Source: Streptococcus troglodytae
GTDB lineage: Bacteria; Bacillota; Bacilli; Lactobacillales; Streptococcaceae
Reading direction: 5' to 3'
Length of the DNA: 64,000 nucleotides
Assembly (NCBI RefSeq): GCF_002355215.1
Contig: NZ_AP014612.1
Span: forward strand, 992,001 to 1,056,000
Under the pieces are notes generated by a model. That model did not search any database. It was not told where the DNA came from and saw nothing but the letters and a program-made list of their open reading frames with translations. The position numbers and the translations under genes are program-made. Shown one piece after another: positions 1 through 9,358 of this stretch (its first letter is position 1; every line of letters starts with the position of its first letter).

Positions 1-1
1 T

Positions 2-757
2 GAGCATATGAAACAAGAATTTGTAGAAATTCGCAAGGGTAAAGCAACCATTGAAGATGCTGAGCAGCTATTGAAAGACGTCAATTATTTTGGTGTAATG
101 TTAGTAAAACTCGGTTTAGCGGATGGTATGGTTTCTGGTGCTATTCATTCAACGGCAGATACTGTCCGCCCTGCACTTCAAATTATCAAAACGAAACCAG
201 GAATTTCGCGAACATCAGGTGTCTTCTTAATGAATCGTGAAACCACTGACCAACGTTTGATTTTTGCAGATTGCGCTATTAATATTGATCCAGATGAACA
301 AGAATTGGCTGAAATTGCTATCAATACAGCAGATACAGCAAAAATTTTTGATATTGATCCTAAAATCGCTATGCTGAGTTTTTCTACTAAAGGCAGTGCG
401 AAGGCTCCTCAAGTTGAAAAAGTTCAAGAAGCAACCCGCATTGCCAAAGAAATTCGTCCTGAAATCGCCTTAGATGGAGAGCTTCAATTTGATGCTGCTT
501 TTGTACCAAAAACAGCTAAAATTAAAGCACCGCAAAGTGATGTAGCAGGACAAGCCAATGTCTTTATTTTCCCAGATCTCCAATCAGGAAATATTGGTTA
601 CAAAATCGCTCAACGTCTGGGAATGTTTGATGCTATCGGACCAATCTTGCAAGGTTTAAATATGCCAGTAAACGATCTCTCACGTGGATCAAGTGCTGAA
701 GATATTTATAAACTTGCTATTATCACAGCTGCGCAAACTCTTGATAATACTAAATAA
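2..757 (+). CDS. pta: Phosphate acetyltransferase (C-terminal part)
   Basis: Interconverts acetyl-CoA and acetyl phosphate, the step before acetate kinase makes ATP from acetyl phosphate in the cytoplasm. About 250 residues are present, against about 330 for the family. The reading frame is open to the window edge (Glu-His-Met precedes the first visible Met), so the gene is cut by the window rather than truncated, and the Met at base 8 is internal. Family segments seen include DGMVSGAIHSTADTVRPALQ, the GVFLMNRE strand, SFSTKGSAKAP, and the C-terminal GYKIAQRLGMFDAIGPILQG and DLSRGSSAEDIYKLA. It stands alone, followed by a terminator. Identification is firm. Confidence 0.97.
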   Translation, partial: EHMKQEFVEIRKGKATIEDAEQLLKDVNYFGVMLVKLGLADGMVSGAIHSTADTVRPALQIIKTKPGISRTSGVFLMNRETTDQRLIFADCAINIDPDEQELAEIAINTADTAKIFDIDPKIAMLSFSTKGSAKAPQVEKVQEATRIAKEIRPEIALDGELQFDAAFVPKTAKIKAPQSDVAGQANVFIFPDLQSGNIGYKIAQRLGMFDAIGPILQGLNMPVNDLSRGSSAEDIYKLAIITAAQTLDNTK

Positions 758-764
758 ACTAAAA

Positions 765-834
765 AGACAAACTCCAAAAGCAACGGAATTTGTCTTAGAC
801 TAGAGACTAGAATAAAAATCTAAGTCTCTTTTTT
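765..834. terminator. Terminator(s) between pta and the convergent ABC permease
   Basis: Two nested hairpins are visible. AGACAAA (765-771) pairs with TTTGTCT (789-795). AGAGACT (802-808) pairs with AGTCTCT (823-829) and runs into TTTTTT. The second has the T-tract of an intrinsic terminator for pta and could serve the convergent permease on the other strand less well. Confidence 0.75.
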
Positions 835-857
835 ACATATGAGATATTCAAATCTGA

Positions 858-2465
858 TTAAATCAGCTTTTTCCAAAATCTTTGTTGGATAAAGCGATGT
901 AATCCTCCAAAGAGAAGCAGCACCAGAACAACCAAAGTAATTCCAACTCCTAAAACTGAAGTTTTAAGAGAAACAATAATGGCTAATACTAATAGGAAGC
1001 TACCAATCAGTAAATTTCCAAAAATTACTGCCATAAGAAACCACTGGCCTGAACCTCTTGAAAATAATTGCGCCACATTTTGCCAATGAAGCGTTAAAAG
1101 ACGATAATCACGCCAATACATTAGTTCCCCCAAGATAAAAGTTGAAAGAACCATTCCAATGATAAAACTGATTAATAGAATAATTGGAATGTTTAACAAA
1201 AACAGGCCTATTATCAAATAAATAAAGACTAAGAAACCAGCTTGTACTGCTAAAAGATAATAGAATTTCTGTTTCAAAAATGTTTTAAAAGAAATTGGTA
1301 AAGTTTTTAAAAAGGTATAATTTTCTTTTTCTAGAGAGATTCCGACCCCCATAAAACTAGTAGGAGTTGCAATAAAACTTCCCAAAATAATGCCAATAAT
1401 AAAGGCGATTCCGAAAAAGTCAGATGAGATATTTTGAAAAAGAGATTTTCCTGATGAAAGAATCGGTCCTATAAATGCAATGATAAAAATCAAAGGCATC
1501 AGATAACTTTGGATAAGAAGCGTTGCATCTTTGAGAGTATCTAAATGATGCTTACGAAGAGTTTGTGCTAAACTAGTATCTTTTCTTCTTAATTTAACCT
1601 TTTTCTTATTAGATTGCCCTTCTTGAATGGCTAAAAATTGCTCAAAATAATGAGAAATAATCGTACGTTGAATAAAAACTAACAAAATGATAGTTACGAC
1701 GATTCCTAGCCAAAAATTTAAAAGACTTGCTGTTGAAAAGGGATTAATGACGATATCATGAAAGCCTCTAAAATAAGGTAGACTCATCATTTTAACCCGA
1801 CCACTCTCATTTACTGATTGATTCGTAAACTGAACATAAAACAGTACACCGATAGCCAAAGCTATTGAAAAGAACATTAGAATTGTTGAGATCAGCTTTT
1901 TGTGTGCACTCTTGACCAAAACTTGTCCAATCAAATAGATGAGAATAATGCTGATAGAATTGATAGCAAGTAATAGCAGCAAGAAATTAATAATAGTCGC
2001 TATAATAGCCAATAAAATAGAATGCGTCATCTGCCAGTAAGCAATTCCAAAAAGCGAAATAATAGGCATGAGAAAGGGGAGACTTCCGCCTTGAGAAGAA
2101 ATCAATTTAGCTAAATAAACTTCTTTTTCTTTAACTGGTAAAGGAAGGTAGAGTTTAATATCATTACTATCATAAAATACAGCAAAGAGTGTTGTGAAAC
2201 CTGAAATGATAGCAATAGTACTAAAGAGGGCGACTTGGAAAGAAAAATAACCACTTGATTTGGAATAATCAACTACCAAAAACATGGTAGAGTAAATAAA
2301 TAAAAAGAGTATAAGTAAGAAGAGTTGCTGTCTTAAAACTGTTTTATAGGCTGCAAGCTGTTTATCAGGGTTTTTCTCTCGTTTTTTTTGAACAGTCGTT
2401 AAAGCTTGAGGATTGGAATAGAGAATATTGATTTTTATCAATTCCCAAATGGATCTATAGTTCAT
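858..2465 (-). CDS. ABC exporter permease, large YthQ-like membrane protein
   Basis: A 535-residue integral membrane protein with about ten to twelve hydrophobic segments and a charged cytoplasmic stretch near residues 275-315 (KKKVKLRRKDTS). The N-terminal region resembles the Bacillus YthQ / streptococcal ABC permease family paired with YthP-type ATPases. Its ATG overlaps the stop codon of the upstream ATPase gene (ATGA), so the two are translationally coupled and surely form one exporter. Substrate is not evident from sequence. A family name beyond ABC permease is inference. Confidence 0.8.
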   Translation of the reverse strand: MNYRSIWELIKINILYSNPQALTTVQKKREKNPDKQLAAYKTVLRQQLFLLILFLFIYSTMFLVVDYSKSSGYFSFQVALFSTIAIISGFTTLFAVFYDSNDIKLYLPLPVKEKEVYLAKLISSQGGSLPFLMPIISLFGIAYWQMTHSILLAIIATIINFLLLLLAINSISIILIYLIGQVLVKSAHKKLISTILMFFSIALAIGVLFYVQFTNQSVNESGRVKMMSLPYFRGFHDIVINPFSTASLLNFWLGIVVTIILLVFIQRTIISHYFEQFLAIQEGQSNKKKVKLRRKDTSLAQTLRKHHLDTLKDATLLIQSYLMPLIFIIAFIGPILSSGKSLFQNISSDFFGIAFIIGIILGSFIATPTSFMGVGISLEKENYTFLKTLPISFKTFLKQKFYYLLAVQAGFLVFIYLIIGLFLLNIPIILLISFIIGMVLSTFILGELMYWRDYRLLTLHWQNVAQLFSRGSGQWFLMAVIFGNLLIGSFLLVLAIIVSLKTSVLGVGITLVVLVLLLFGGLHRFIQQRFWKKLI

Positions 2466-3208
2466 TCCTCATCACCTACCTTTGATTCTTCCTTTCGTCC
2501 AGCTAATTCAAGATAGATACTTTCTAAATCTTGATTCGGATGATTGGCTTTTAATTCTTCTAAAGTACCAACAAAGATAAGTTTACCATGTCTAAGAATA
2601 CCAATACGATCGCACAATTGTTCAGCAACTGATAAAACATGAGTTGAAAAGAGGACCGTATTGCCATCTTGAGCATGCTTTTTCATCATTTCTTTCAAAT
2701 CATAAGAGGCTTGCGGGTCAAGTCCTGTCAATGGTTCATCTAAAATCCAAATATCTGGGTTTGGAATGAGAGCACCAATAACAATAACTTTTTGTCGCAT
2801 TCCATGTGAAAAGCTCTCAATGGTTTCAAATTGTCTATCGGAAATATCAAAAAGGTTAGCTAATTTAGTCATTCGCTTCTGGGCAATTTCTTCTTCAACG
2901 CCATAAATCTTTGCTAGAAAATGCCAATATTCATAGGCTGTTAGATTTAGAAAAATATCGGGAGAATCAGGTACATAAGCGATTCGTTTTTTTATCGCAT
3001 CACGATGTTCTGTTAATTTGAAATCGTCTATAAAGATATCGCCATAACTCGCTTCAATAATCGATGTCAATAAACTGATAGTCGTCGTTTTCCCAGCACC
3101 GTTATGACCAATCAGTCCAAAAATTTCACCGTTTTCTATAGTTAGATTAAGGTCACTAAGCGCCTCAGTTGTTCCATAAATTTTGGAAATATGCTCAAAT
3201 CTAATCAT
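2462..3208 (-). CDS. ABC transporter ATP-binding protein (YthP-like)
   Basis: Nucleotide-binding subunit of the exporter formed with the downstream permease. Walker A is GHNGAGKTT, the signature region SFSHGMRQK (a variant of LSGGQ) and Walker B WILDEPLTGLDP; the switch His lies in FSTHVLS. The start is the Met of MIRFEHISK because AAGGAGGAG lies at the right distance upstream; the open frame extends 16 codons further without a ribosome binding site. About 248 residues, normal for the family. Transcribed divergently from the dehydrogenase gene. Confidence 0.88.
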   Translation of the reverse strand: MIRFEHISKIYGTTEALSDLNLTIENGEIFGLIGHNGAGKTTTISLLTSIIEASYGDIFIDDFKLTEHRDAIKKRIAYVPDSPDIFLNLTAYEYWHFLAKIYGVEEEIAQKRMTKLANLFDISDRQFETIESFSHGMRQKVIVIGALIPNPDIWILDEPLTGLDPQASYDLKEMMKKHAQDGNTVLFSTHVLSVAEQLCDRIGILRHGKLIFVGTLEELKANHPNQDLESIYLELAGRKEESKVGDEE

Positions 3209-3337
3209 AAAAACTCCTCCTTTATATAAAATTATTATACTACTAAAATCATACAATTAAAAGTCTCTTTAAAGAAAAAATTGTGACAAAGTTTTGACAT
3301 GATAGGAGTATTTCTGGGAAAAAAGAAATAATGTGTT

Positions 3338-3343
3338 ATGATT
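3338..3343 (+). promoter_or_regulatory. Extended -10 promoter of the dehydrogenase gene
   Basis: TATGAT preceded by TGT gives a TGn-extended -10 element about 30 bases before the ATG at 3370, with GAAGGAGAAG as ribosome binding site. No convincing -35 hexamer is at 17 bases; the TTGACA near 3293 is too far away. Exact hexamer position is approximate. Confidence 0.4.
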
Positions 3344-3369
3344 AATTTAAAAAGCGAAGGAGAAGCAAA

Positions 3370-4125
3370 ATGGCAGAAATAGTATTGATTACAGGTGTTT
3401 CCGCAGGTTTTGGCAAGGCTATGGCTGAAACCTTTATTCATTCTGGTTACCGTGTTATTGGAGCAGCCAGACGCTTAGAAAAGCTTGAAAATCTGAAAGC
3501 ATCTTTGGGAGATAATTTTTATCCTTTACAATTAGATATGACTGATACAGCCTCTATTAACAAGGCTTTAGCGAATTTACCTAAAGAATGGTCAGAAATT
3601 GAACTTCTTGTTAATAATGCGGGACTTGCATTAGGCCTAGATAAAGCTTACGAAGCCAATTTTAAAGATTGGGAAACTATGATTGCTACTAATATCATTG
3701 GTTTAACTTACTTAACTCGTCAAATTTTACCTGATATGGTCGCAAGAAAATCAGGGCATATTATCAATATCGGCTCAACTGCAGGTACTTATCCTTATCC
3801 GGGTGGTAACGTTTATGGTGCCAGCAAGGCTTTTGTTAAGCAATTTAGTTTAAACCTACGAGCGGATTTGGCTGGTACTAAAGTGCGTGTGACCAACATT
3901 GAACCCGGACTTTGCGGTGGCACAGAATTCTCAACTATTCGTTTCAAAGGAGATAAGAAGCGCGCTGAACAACTTTATGAAGGTGCTCACAGTATTCAAC
4001 CTCAGGATATTGCCAATGCCGTTCTTTGGGCTTATCAACAGCCTAAGCATGTCAATATCAATCGTATTGAAATCATGCCGACTTCACAAAGTTTTGGTCC
4101 TCAACCAGTTGAAAGGGACTATTAG
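3370..4125 (+). CDS. SDR-family oxidoreductase, YdfG-like (3-hydroxy acid dehydrogenase)
   Basis: Classical short-chain dehydrogenase of 251 residues. The nucleotide motif TGVSAGFG is at residues 8-15, the NNAG motif near 84-87, the catalytic Ser in NIGSTAG and the catalytic pair in YGASK (Tyr and Lys spaced YxxxK). The ARR segment after the second strand suggests NADP preference. Similarity to YdfG, which oxidises L-allo-threonine and 3-hydroxypropionate-type substrates, is family knowledge; the actual substrate is unproven. The start follows GAAGGAG. The GT8 gene begins 17 bases downstream, suggesting co-transcription. Confidence 0.88.
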   Translation: MAEIVLITGVSAGFGKAMAETFIHSGYRVIGAARRLEKLENLKASLGDNFYPLQLDMTDTASINKALANLPKEWSEIELLVNNAGLALGLDKAYEANFKDWETMIATNIIGLTYLTRQILPDMVARKSGHIINIGSTAGTYPYPGGNVYGASKAFVKQFSLNLRADLAGTKVRVTNIEPGLCGGTEFSTIRFKGDKKRAEQLYEGAHSIQPQDIANAVLWAYQQPKHVNINRIEIMPTSQSFGPQPVERDY

Positions 4126-4142
4126 AAAGTTTAAGAATTTTT

Positions 4143-4982
4143 ATGACAGAATCATCTATTAATCTTTTATTTTCAATTGATAATCGCTTTGTTGAACAGT
4201 TCAAAGTCACCTTATACTCTTTGTATCAAAATACTTCCAATAAAAACTTAAAGATTTACATGTTACAAAAGGAGTTATTAGCCGATCATAAAGCAATTGA
4301 GCGTTTCTGTTGTCAATTAGGACTATCTTATGAACCGATTGTTATTGGGGAAGAAAATTTTAAGAATGCTCCAGTTAGCGATCGTTACCCTGCAACCATC
4401 TATTATCGTCTCTTGGCTCAAGAGTATCTGCCTAAACACCTGAATAAAATTTTGTACTTAGATGCTGATATTCTCTGCCTAAATGATATCGTTCCTCTTT
4501 ATCAAACAGATATGACAGATTATATATATGCGGCTGCTAGTCATGTATCAGATAAAAGTATTACTGATATTGTCAACAAACTACGCTTGAATAATTTTGA
4601 AGCAGAAGGTTACTTCAATTCTGGTGTTCTTTTGATGAATTTGGAGCAATGTCGGCAGAAGATTAAGCCACAAGATATTATGAATTATATTTCTAGAAAG
4701 GGAAATACTTTATTGTTACCAGATCAAGATGTTCTCAATGCATTGTATGGTACGAAAACGCATCTTATCCCTGATGAAATTTATAATTATGATGCTCGAT
4801 ACAATATGATTTATTTTACACGTAGTTTTGGAGAGTGGGATCTTGATTGGGTCATTGAAAATACAGTTTTCTTACATTTCTGCGGTAAAGACAAACCATG
4901 GAAAAAGGATTATAAAGGCCGTTATGCAGCTTTGTATAAGCATTATCAGCATAAAGTCGCCATGTTAGAGAAAGAAAAATGA
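4143..4982 (+). CDS. Glycosyltransferase family 8 protein
   Basis: A 279-residue GT8 (general stress protein A / LPS galactosyltransferase-like) enzyme that would transfer glucose or galactose from a UDP-sugar. It has the N-terminal LLFSIDNRFVEQFKVTLYS Rossmann strand, the metal-binding DxD in YLDADILCL near residue 104, GYFNSGVLLMNL, and the C-terminal FLHFCGKDKPWK (HFxGxxKPW), all hallmarks of GT8. No signal peptide. The ribosome binding site is weak; the gene follows the dehydrogenase closely and ends in a strong terminator. The acceptor is unknown. Confidence 0.88.
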   Translation: MTESSINLLFSIDNRFVEQFKVTLYSLYQNTSNKNLKIYMLQKELLADHKAIERFCCQLGLSYEPIVIGEENFKNAPVSDRYPATIYYRLLAQEYLPKHLNKILYLDADILCLNDIVPLYQTDMTDYIYAAASHVSDKSITDIVNKLRLNNFEAEGYFNSGVLLMNLEQCRQKIKPQDIMNYISRKGNTLLLPDQDVLNALYGTKTHLIPDEIYNYDARYNMIYFTRSFGEWDLDWVIENTVFLHFCGKDKPWKKDYKGRYAALYKHYQHKVAMLEKEK

Positions 4983-5040
4983 GAGTGGAAATAGCAAGTG
5001 ACTTTATCTAAAAAATAACTTTGCTTCACTCTCTTTTTTA
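4981..5040 (+). terminator. Rho-independent terminator after the GT8 gene
   Basis: GAGAGTG (4981-4987) pairs with CACTCTC (5027-5033) with additional internal pairing (AGCAAGT with ACTTTGCT), followed by a T-tract. It starts within the stop codon of the GT8 gene. Confidence 0.8.
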
Positions 5041-5140
5041 TCTGCTTATATTAATTTTAAGAGTTTTTATTTTAAAGACTTTGTTTTTGTATAGTCACAA
5101 TAGGAACAGTCTTTTTGGTTGCTTTTATTGCACCTTTTTA

Positions 5141-6123
5141 TTACCAAGCAAATGCATCAGTTGGACTCTCTAAATAATCGACCCATTTTTCATCCTTAAC
5201 TTTACAAAGGGTAATGGATAAACCAGACATGTCTAGACTGGTAATAAGATGACCTGTTTTTATAAACTTAAGGTGTAATCCTTCTAATTCCAATAATTGT
5301 AAAACATCGTTAGTAAAGACAAGTTCTTCCAATTTTGAAGTGCCACCCAAATTGTTAATTAGAAGGATGTAGTCATCTCCATCCTTCCATTTTAAACGCA
5401 TCCGAAGCTTGTTAACAAGTTCATTAGCGAGGTGTTCAGAAGAAATAAATTTCGTTGTCCGATAACCGGGCTCACCATGAATACCAATACCAAAAGAGAT
5501 TTCATCATTTTCCAAAGAAAAAGTTTTTTATCTTCGCCAGGAATAGTTGCAGGTTTTGTAGCTACACCAAGGGTTGCTATTGAAGTTGATAGAGATAGGG
5601 CCATTTGCTCTAATTCATCTAAATTGGCTCCTCTTTTGGCAGCCTCTCCTAAGATTTTATGCAGCAATAAAGTACCAGCAACTCCACGATGCCTCACTTG
5701 AAAATTTGATGTTTCTACAGAAATATCATCATGAGAAACAATATATTTTATGGTGATCCCCTCTTTACGAGCAGCCTTAAAAGCTTTTGCAAATTCTTTA
5801 ATGTCAGCTTCAAAATTTTTAACGATAATAAAGACGCCATTACCTTTATGAACAAATCTTATAGCTTCCAAAATTTCTTCAGCATGTGGAGGGATAAAAA
5901 TATCGCCACATATAGCGGCTGTTAGCATACCATTTCCCACATAGCCAAAGTGAGCAGGTTCATGACCGCTTCCACCACCTGAAATAATAGGAACAGTAGT
6001 ATCTAATTGATTATTATAAATGATTGGTAGTTTTTTGAGTTGTGATAAATGAGGATAGATAGTTGTAATAGCTGATATACTTTGCTGAACACTAGCTGAT
6101 TTACGATTAATAAGTTGAGCCAT
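5141..6123 (-). CDS. dhaQ: DhaQ, DhaK-like co-activator of the dha operon (frameshifted as read)
   Basis: Paralogue of the dihydroxyacetone-binding subunit DhaK which, in Lactococcus, binds dihydroxyacetone and activates the regulator DhaS. Motifs: ISGGGSGHEPAHFGYVG, RHRGVAGTLLLHKILG and the substrate-binding His in GIGIHGEPGY. In the DhaK loop NYSGD this protein has NFEAD, fitting a non-kinase paralogue. The gene lies directly behind dhaS; TAAGGA contains the dhaS stop and the ribosome binding site, which selects the Met of MAQLIN. As read, the frame breaks at the A5 run 5518-5522; one more base joins EDKKLF to SLENDEISFG and gives about 327 residues, the family length. I regard the break as a likely sequencing deletion. 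Confidence 0.85.
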
Positions 6124-6133
6124 TTTAATTTCC

Positions 6134-6673
6134 TTAGTAATTTTCAATTGCGATTTTTATCATTTTAATATAATTTTGAGATAATTTCTTATAATCCTCG
6201 TAAGTTGATGTAAGTATTAATTTTGTAATGTCAATAAGCGCTGCACTATGGTAACTGATAAAAAAATTTCTTTCATATTGAGAGAAAAAAGGACTTATCC
6301 GATATTCACTGAGGAACTTTTCAACAGTTTGTCTGCAGTATTTATTAAAATAGGTATTAAAATCATTTTGATCAACAATTTGAAATAAGCGCTTATAAAA
6401 TTTCCGATTGCTATAGAAAAAGCGAAATAATTCCTTTAGCAATTGGTAGCCAGAGATGTATTCTAGATTGTCTGTCACCTGTTCTTTTAATTCTGTATTG
6501 AAAATCCATTCCAGCAAATCATATTTATCCAAAAAGTAGTTATAGAATGTTTGCCTGCGAATCCCTGCATGTTCCATAATTAAACTGACTGAAATTTTTT
6601 CAAAATCAACAGTATTCATGAGGTATTTGAGAGATTTTGCTATGCGCTTTTTGGTGATTAATGAGCTTGTCAT
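6134..6673 (-). CDS. dhaS: DhaS, TetR-type activator of dihydroxyacetone kinase genes
   Basis: A 179-residue TetR-family regulator. The N-terminal helix-turn-helix spans roughly residues 8-50 (SLIMEHAGIRRQTFYNYF, with the typical YNYFxxKYDLLEW end), followed by a helical ligand/partner domain. In Lactococcus DhaS is an activator that works when bound to DhaQ-dihydroxyacetone. The gene is divergent from dhaK with dhaQ behind it, and the intergenic palindrome has the DhaS operator layout. The start is the second Met (MTSSLITKKR) since GGAG precedes it by six bases. Confidence 0.85.
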   Translation of the reverse strand: MTSSLITKKRIAKSLKYLMNTVDFEKISVSLIMEHAGIRRQTFYNYFLDKYDLLEWIFNTELKEQVTDNLEYISGYQLLKELFRFFYSNRKFYKRLFQIVDQNDFNTYFNKYCRQTVEKFLSEYRISPFFSQYERNFFISYHSAALIDITKLILTSTYEDYKKLSQNYIKMIKIAIENY

Positions 6674-6739
6674 AAATAACTCCATCTCAAGAATATAACT
6701 CTAGTCTAACATTAAAATGAATTTATTAAAATAGAAAAA

Positions 6740-6761
6740 GGACAAAAGAGGATTTTTGTCC
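6740..6761. promoter_or_regulatory. DhaS operator palindrome
   Basis: GGACAAAA (6740-6747), six bases, then TTTTGTCC (6754-6761): a perfect 8-6-8 palindrome. The known lactococcal DhaS operator has the same GGACA...TGTCC arms with a six-base spacer. It lies between dhaS and dhaK, just upstream of the -35 position of the dhaK promoter, where an activator would bind. Confidence 0.8.
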
Positions 6762-6762
6762 C

Positions 6763-6791
6763 TTATGGTTTATTTGGGAATGGTTTACAAT
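6763..6791 (+). promoter_or_regulatory. Candidate dhaK promoter
   Basis: TTATGG (6763-6768), 17 bases, TACAAT (6786-6791). The poor -35 abutting the palindrome fits an activator-dependent promoter. Inferred from spacing only. Confidence 0.45.
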
Positions 6792-6829
6792 AGGATTATA
6801 AAATAAGAAGTTGTCGGAGGTATTGGCAG

Positions 6830-7821
6830 ATGAAAAAAATTATCAATGATCCTACTCAAGTAGTGACCGAAATGATTGATGGCTTTGCTTATATGCACAA
6901 TGATCTAGTCAGCAGATTGGACGGCTATGATGTTATTATTCGCAAGGCGGAAAAAACAGGGAAAGTTGGTCTTGTTTCAGGTGGCGGAAGCGGTCATGAA
7001 CCTGCTCACGCAGGGTTTGTTGGTCAAGGAATGCTCTCAGCTGCTGTTTGTGGTGCGGTATTTACTTCACCAACGCCAGATCACGTTTTTGAAGCTATCA
7101 AGGCAGCCGATGAAGGAGAGGGAGTTTTTCTTATCATAAAAATTATTCTGGAGACATTATGAATTTTGAAATGGCTCAAGATATGGCAGAAATGGAAGGG
7201 ATTCAAGTAGCTAGCATCGTTGTAGATGATGATATTGCGGTGGAAGATAGCTTATATACACAAGGCCGTCGTGGTGTTGCTGGTACAATTCTAGTCCATA
7301 AAATTTTAGGAGATGCTGTCAGAAAAGGAAAATCGCTTAAAGAAATTAAAGCACTGGCAGATGAACTGGTAAAAAATATCCATACAGTTGGTTTGGCGCT
7401 CAGTGGTGCAACTGTTCCAGAAGTCGGTAAACCAGGATTTACTTTAGCTGATGATGAAATTGAATTTGGCATTGGCATTCATGGTGAACCGGGCTATCGT
7501 CGTGAAAAAATGCAAAACTCCAAAGATTTGGCCAAAGAATTGATTGAAAAGTTAGTTAGGTCTTTTACTATTCAATCTGATGATAATAATTTTGGTATCT
7601 TAATCAATGGTATGGGAGCAACTCCTCTTATGGAGCAATATATCTTTGCTAATGACGTTAAAGATCTGCTCCAGCAACAGGGCATCAAAGTTGTTTATAA
7701 AAAAGTTGGCAATTACATGACTTCAATCGACATGGCAGGTATTTCGCTTACTCTTATTAAACTTAAAAATAGTAACTGGCTCGAAGCCTTAAACAGTCCA
7801 GTCGAAACGCCCGCTTGGTAA
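6830..7821 (+). CDS. dhaK: Dihydroxyacetone kinase, substrate-binding subunit DhaK (frameshifted as read)
   Basis: Phosphorylates dihydroxyacetone to the glycolytic intermediate dihydroxyacetone phosphate together with DhaL and the PTS-linked DhaM. Seen: SGGGSGHEPAHAGFVGQGM, RRGVAGTILVHKILGDA, and GIGIHGEPGYRRE with the His that forms a hemiaminal bond to the substrate. As read, the frame stops after LIIKIILETL because the A run at 7138-7142 is one base short; adding one A gives LIIKNYSGDIMNFEMAQ, restoring the conserved NYSGD active-site loop and about 330 residues. Ribosome binding site GGAGG before the ATG. First gene of dhaKLM. Confidence 0.9.
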
Positions 7822-7833
7822 GGAGAAACTTAT

Positions 7834-8411
7834 ATGGAAGTAGAAGTAGCAAAACGTTGGATGGCATTATTTAATGACAAAATCCAAGAAAATAAAGATT
7901 ATCTCTCAGAGCTTGATACCCCAATCGGCGATGGAGATCATGGTGGCAATATGGCTCGCGGTATGACAGCAGTTATGGAGAATATTAATAGTAAAGATTT
8001 TGAATCAGCTGCTGATGTCTTCAAGGTTGTTTCCATGCAATTGATTAGTAAAGTCGGTGGTGCTTCAGGACCTCTATATGGTTCAGCTTTCATGGGAATT
8101 ACTAAAGTTGAACTTGCCAACGGTTCGGTTTACGAGGCTCTAAAAGCTGGTTTAGATATGATTAAAAACGTGGTAAGGCTGAAATTAACGAAAAGACTAT
8201 GGTAGATGTCTGGACTCCTGTACTTGAAGATATTCAATCTGGTCATTTAAGTGAAGAAAAAATAAAATCCTATGTTGAAAAAACAAAGGATATCAAGGCT
8301 ACAAAAGGTCGTGCTTCCTATTTGGGAGAACGCTCTATTGGGCACATTGATCCAGGTTCTTATTCTTCTGGTTTATTATTTGAATCCTTATTAGAAGCAG
8401 GTGCGCTTTAA
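7834..8411 (+). CDS. dhaL: Dihydroxyacetone kinase, ADP-binding subunit DhaL (frameshifted as read)
   Basis: Carries the tightly bound ADP that is re-phosphorylated by DhaM and passes phosphate to DhaK-bound dihydroxyacetone. Conserved nucleotide/Mg motif LDTPIGDGDHGGNMARGM near residues 28-45 with the three Asp ligands region, and GGASGPLYGSAFMG. The frame breaks after DMIKN near 8164-8170; one more base (in AAAAAC) gives RGKAEINEKTMVDVWTPVL and about 192 residues, the family length. The stop TAA overlaps the dhaM ATG (TAATG), so the operon is coupled. Confidence 0.88.
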
Positions 8412-8785
8412 TGTCAGAAATCGGCATCGTTATCGTATCACATTCAAAAAATATCGCACAAGGTGTCGTCGATTTAATCAAAGAAGTTGCTAGAGATGTT
8501 GCTATTACTTATGTTGGTGGCAACGAAGATGGTGATATCGGCACAAGCTTTGACCAAGTACAAAGAGTTATTGAAGACAATCCTAAGAAAACTCTTTTAG
8601 CTTTCTTTGATTTAGGTTCTGCTAAGATGAATCTAGAAATGGCTGCTGATTTCTCAGATAAAAATATCATCGTCAATACCGTTCCTATTGTCGAAGGAGC
8701 ATACACAGCAGCCGCCCTTATGCAAGCAGGAACAGACTTGTCAACAATCAAAAAACAATTAAAAGAGTTAGCTATAAGAAAATGA
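8411..8785 (+). CDS. dhaM: PTS-dependent dihydroxyacetone kinase phosphotransferase DhaM
   Basis: EIIA-like phosphocarrier that takes phosphate from HPr and re-charges ADP on DhaL. 124 residues, the single-domain form typical of Firmicutes. The phospho-accepting His is His10 in IVIVSHSKNIAQG; GGNEDGDIGTSFDQV and FFDLGSAKMNLEMA are conserved family blocks. It overlaps dhaL by the TAATG motif and closes the operon. Confidence 0.93.
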   Translation: MSEIGIVIVSHSKNIAQGVVDLIKEVARDVAITYVGGNEDGDIGTSFDQVQRVIEDNPKKTLLAFFDLGSAKMNLEMAADFSDKNIIVNTVPIVEGAYTAAALMQAGTDLSTIKKQLKELAIRK

Positions 8786-8789
8786 AAAA

Positions 8790-9238
8790 CGATTAAAATC
8801 TCATCTAAACCAACTAGACTTTGAGGAATTAGTGATTATCGAAGTTTTCCAATGCTTCTTTGTCAGCCCATAAGAAACTTTAGGGCAAGATTATTAAATG
8901 ACGTTGCCAATATTGGTTACACTCTAAGCAAATGTGGATTTATGACTTCAAATTCCATATGGCTGTTACACTGAGTCCGGGGTATATTCTCAACTAAATA
9001 CTTTAGCTGATTAGCTTACTTAAGTAAGATGTTAGACCACGATTTTAAAGAAGTCAGCTGAAGGAGCATAATAATTCCAATCTTTTAGCGATTAGACGCC
9101 CCATTGAAACACTTTTTTCTGTCTTGTGCGCTGAGTTTGATATTGAACATAAAAAGTCACTACGGAGAATTCAAGCTGAACTCAAAAGTGGCTATATTTA
9201 TATATAACTTAGGTTTTTGATTAACTAGCACCACGGGT
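8790..9238 (+). mobile_element. Degenerate IS982-family transposase remnant
   Basis: No open frame, but conceptual fragments in shifting frames match an IS982-type transposase in order: QLDFEELVIIEVF (about 8812), KQMWIYDFKFHMAVTLSPGY (about 8929-8988), RRPIETLFSVLCAEFDIEH (about 9095-9150) and the C-terminal LGF just before base 9220. The fragment ends with TTAACTAGCACCACG (9221-9235), which recurs exactly at 54417-54431 after a second such remnant and is probably the element's terminal sequence. This accounts for most of the gap between dhaM and the response regulator. Confidence 0.65.
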
Positions 9239-9358
9239 ATTATTTATTTTGACCTCTAATTTTAAAAGAATCAGGACCGCTTTGTTGGTTATTTTGTACA
9301 CAATCTATGGTATGTATGAGGGAGCTATGGATGAGTTGAATCTTATTAGGAGATATTG

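Noticed and set aside
3899..4162. 87-residue open frame overlapping the dehydrogenase and GT8 genes
   Set aside because: Lies in another frame of a well-conserved dehydrogenase, with no ribosome binding site or family resemblance.
5141..8411. Inactivation of the dihydroxyacetone kinase pathway (three broken genes)
   Set aside because: All three breaks are single-base losses in or beside homopolymers with fully conserved protein on both sides; sequencing error explains them better than adaptive gene loss.
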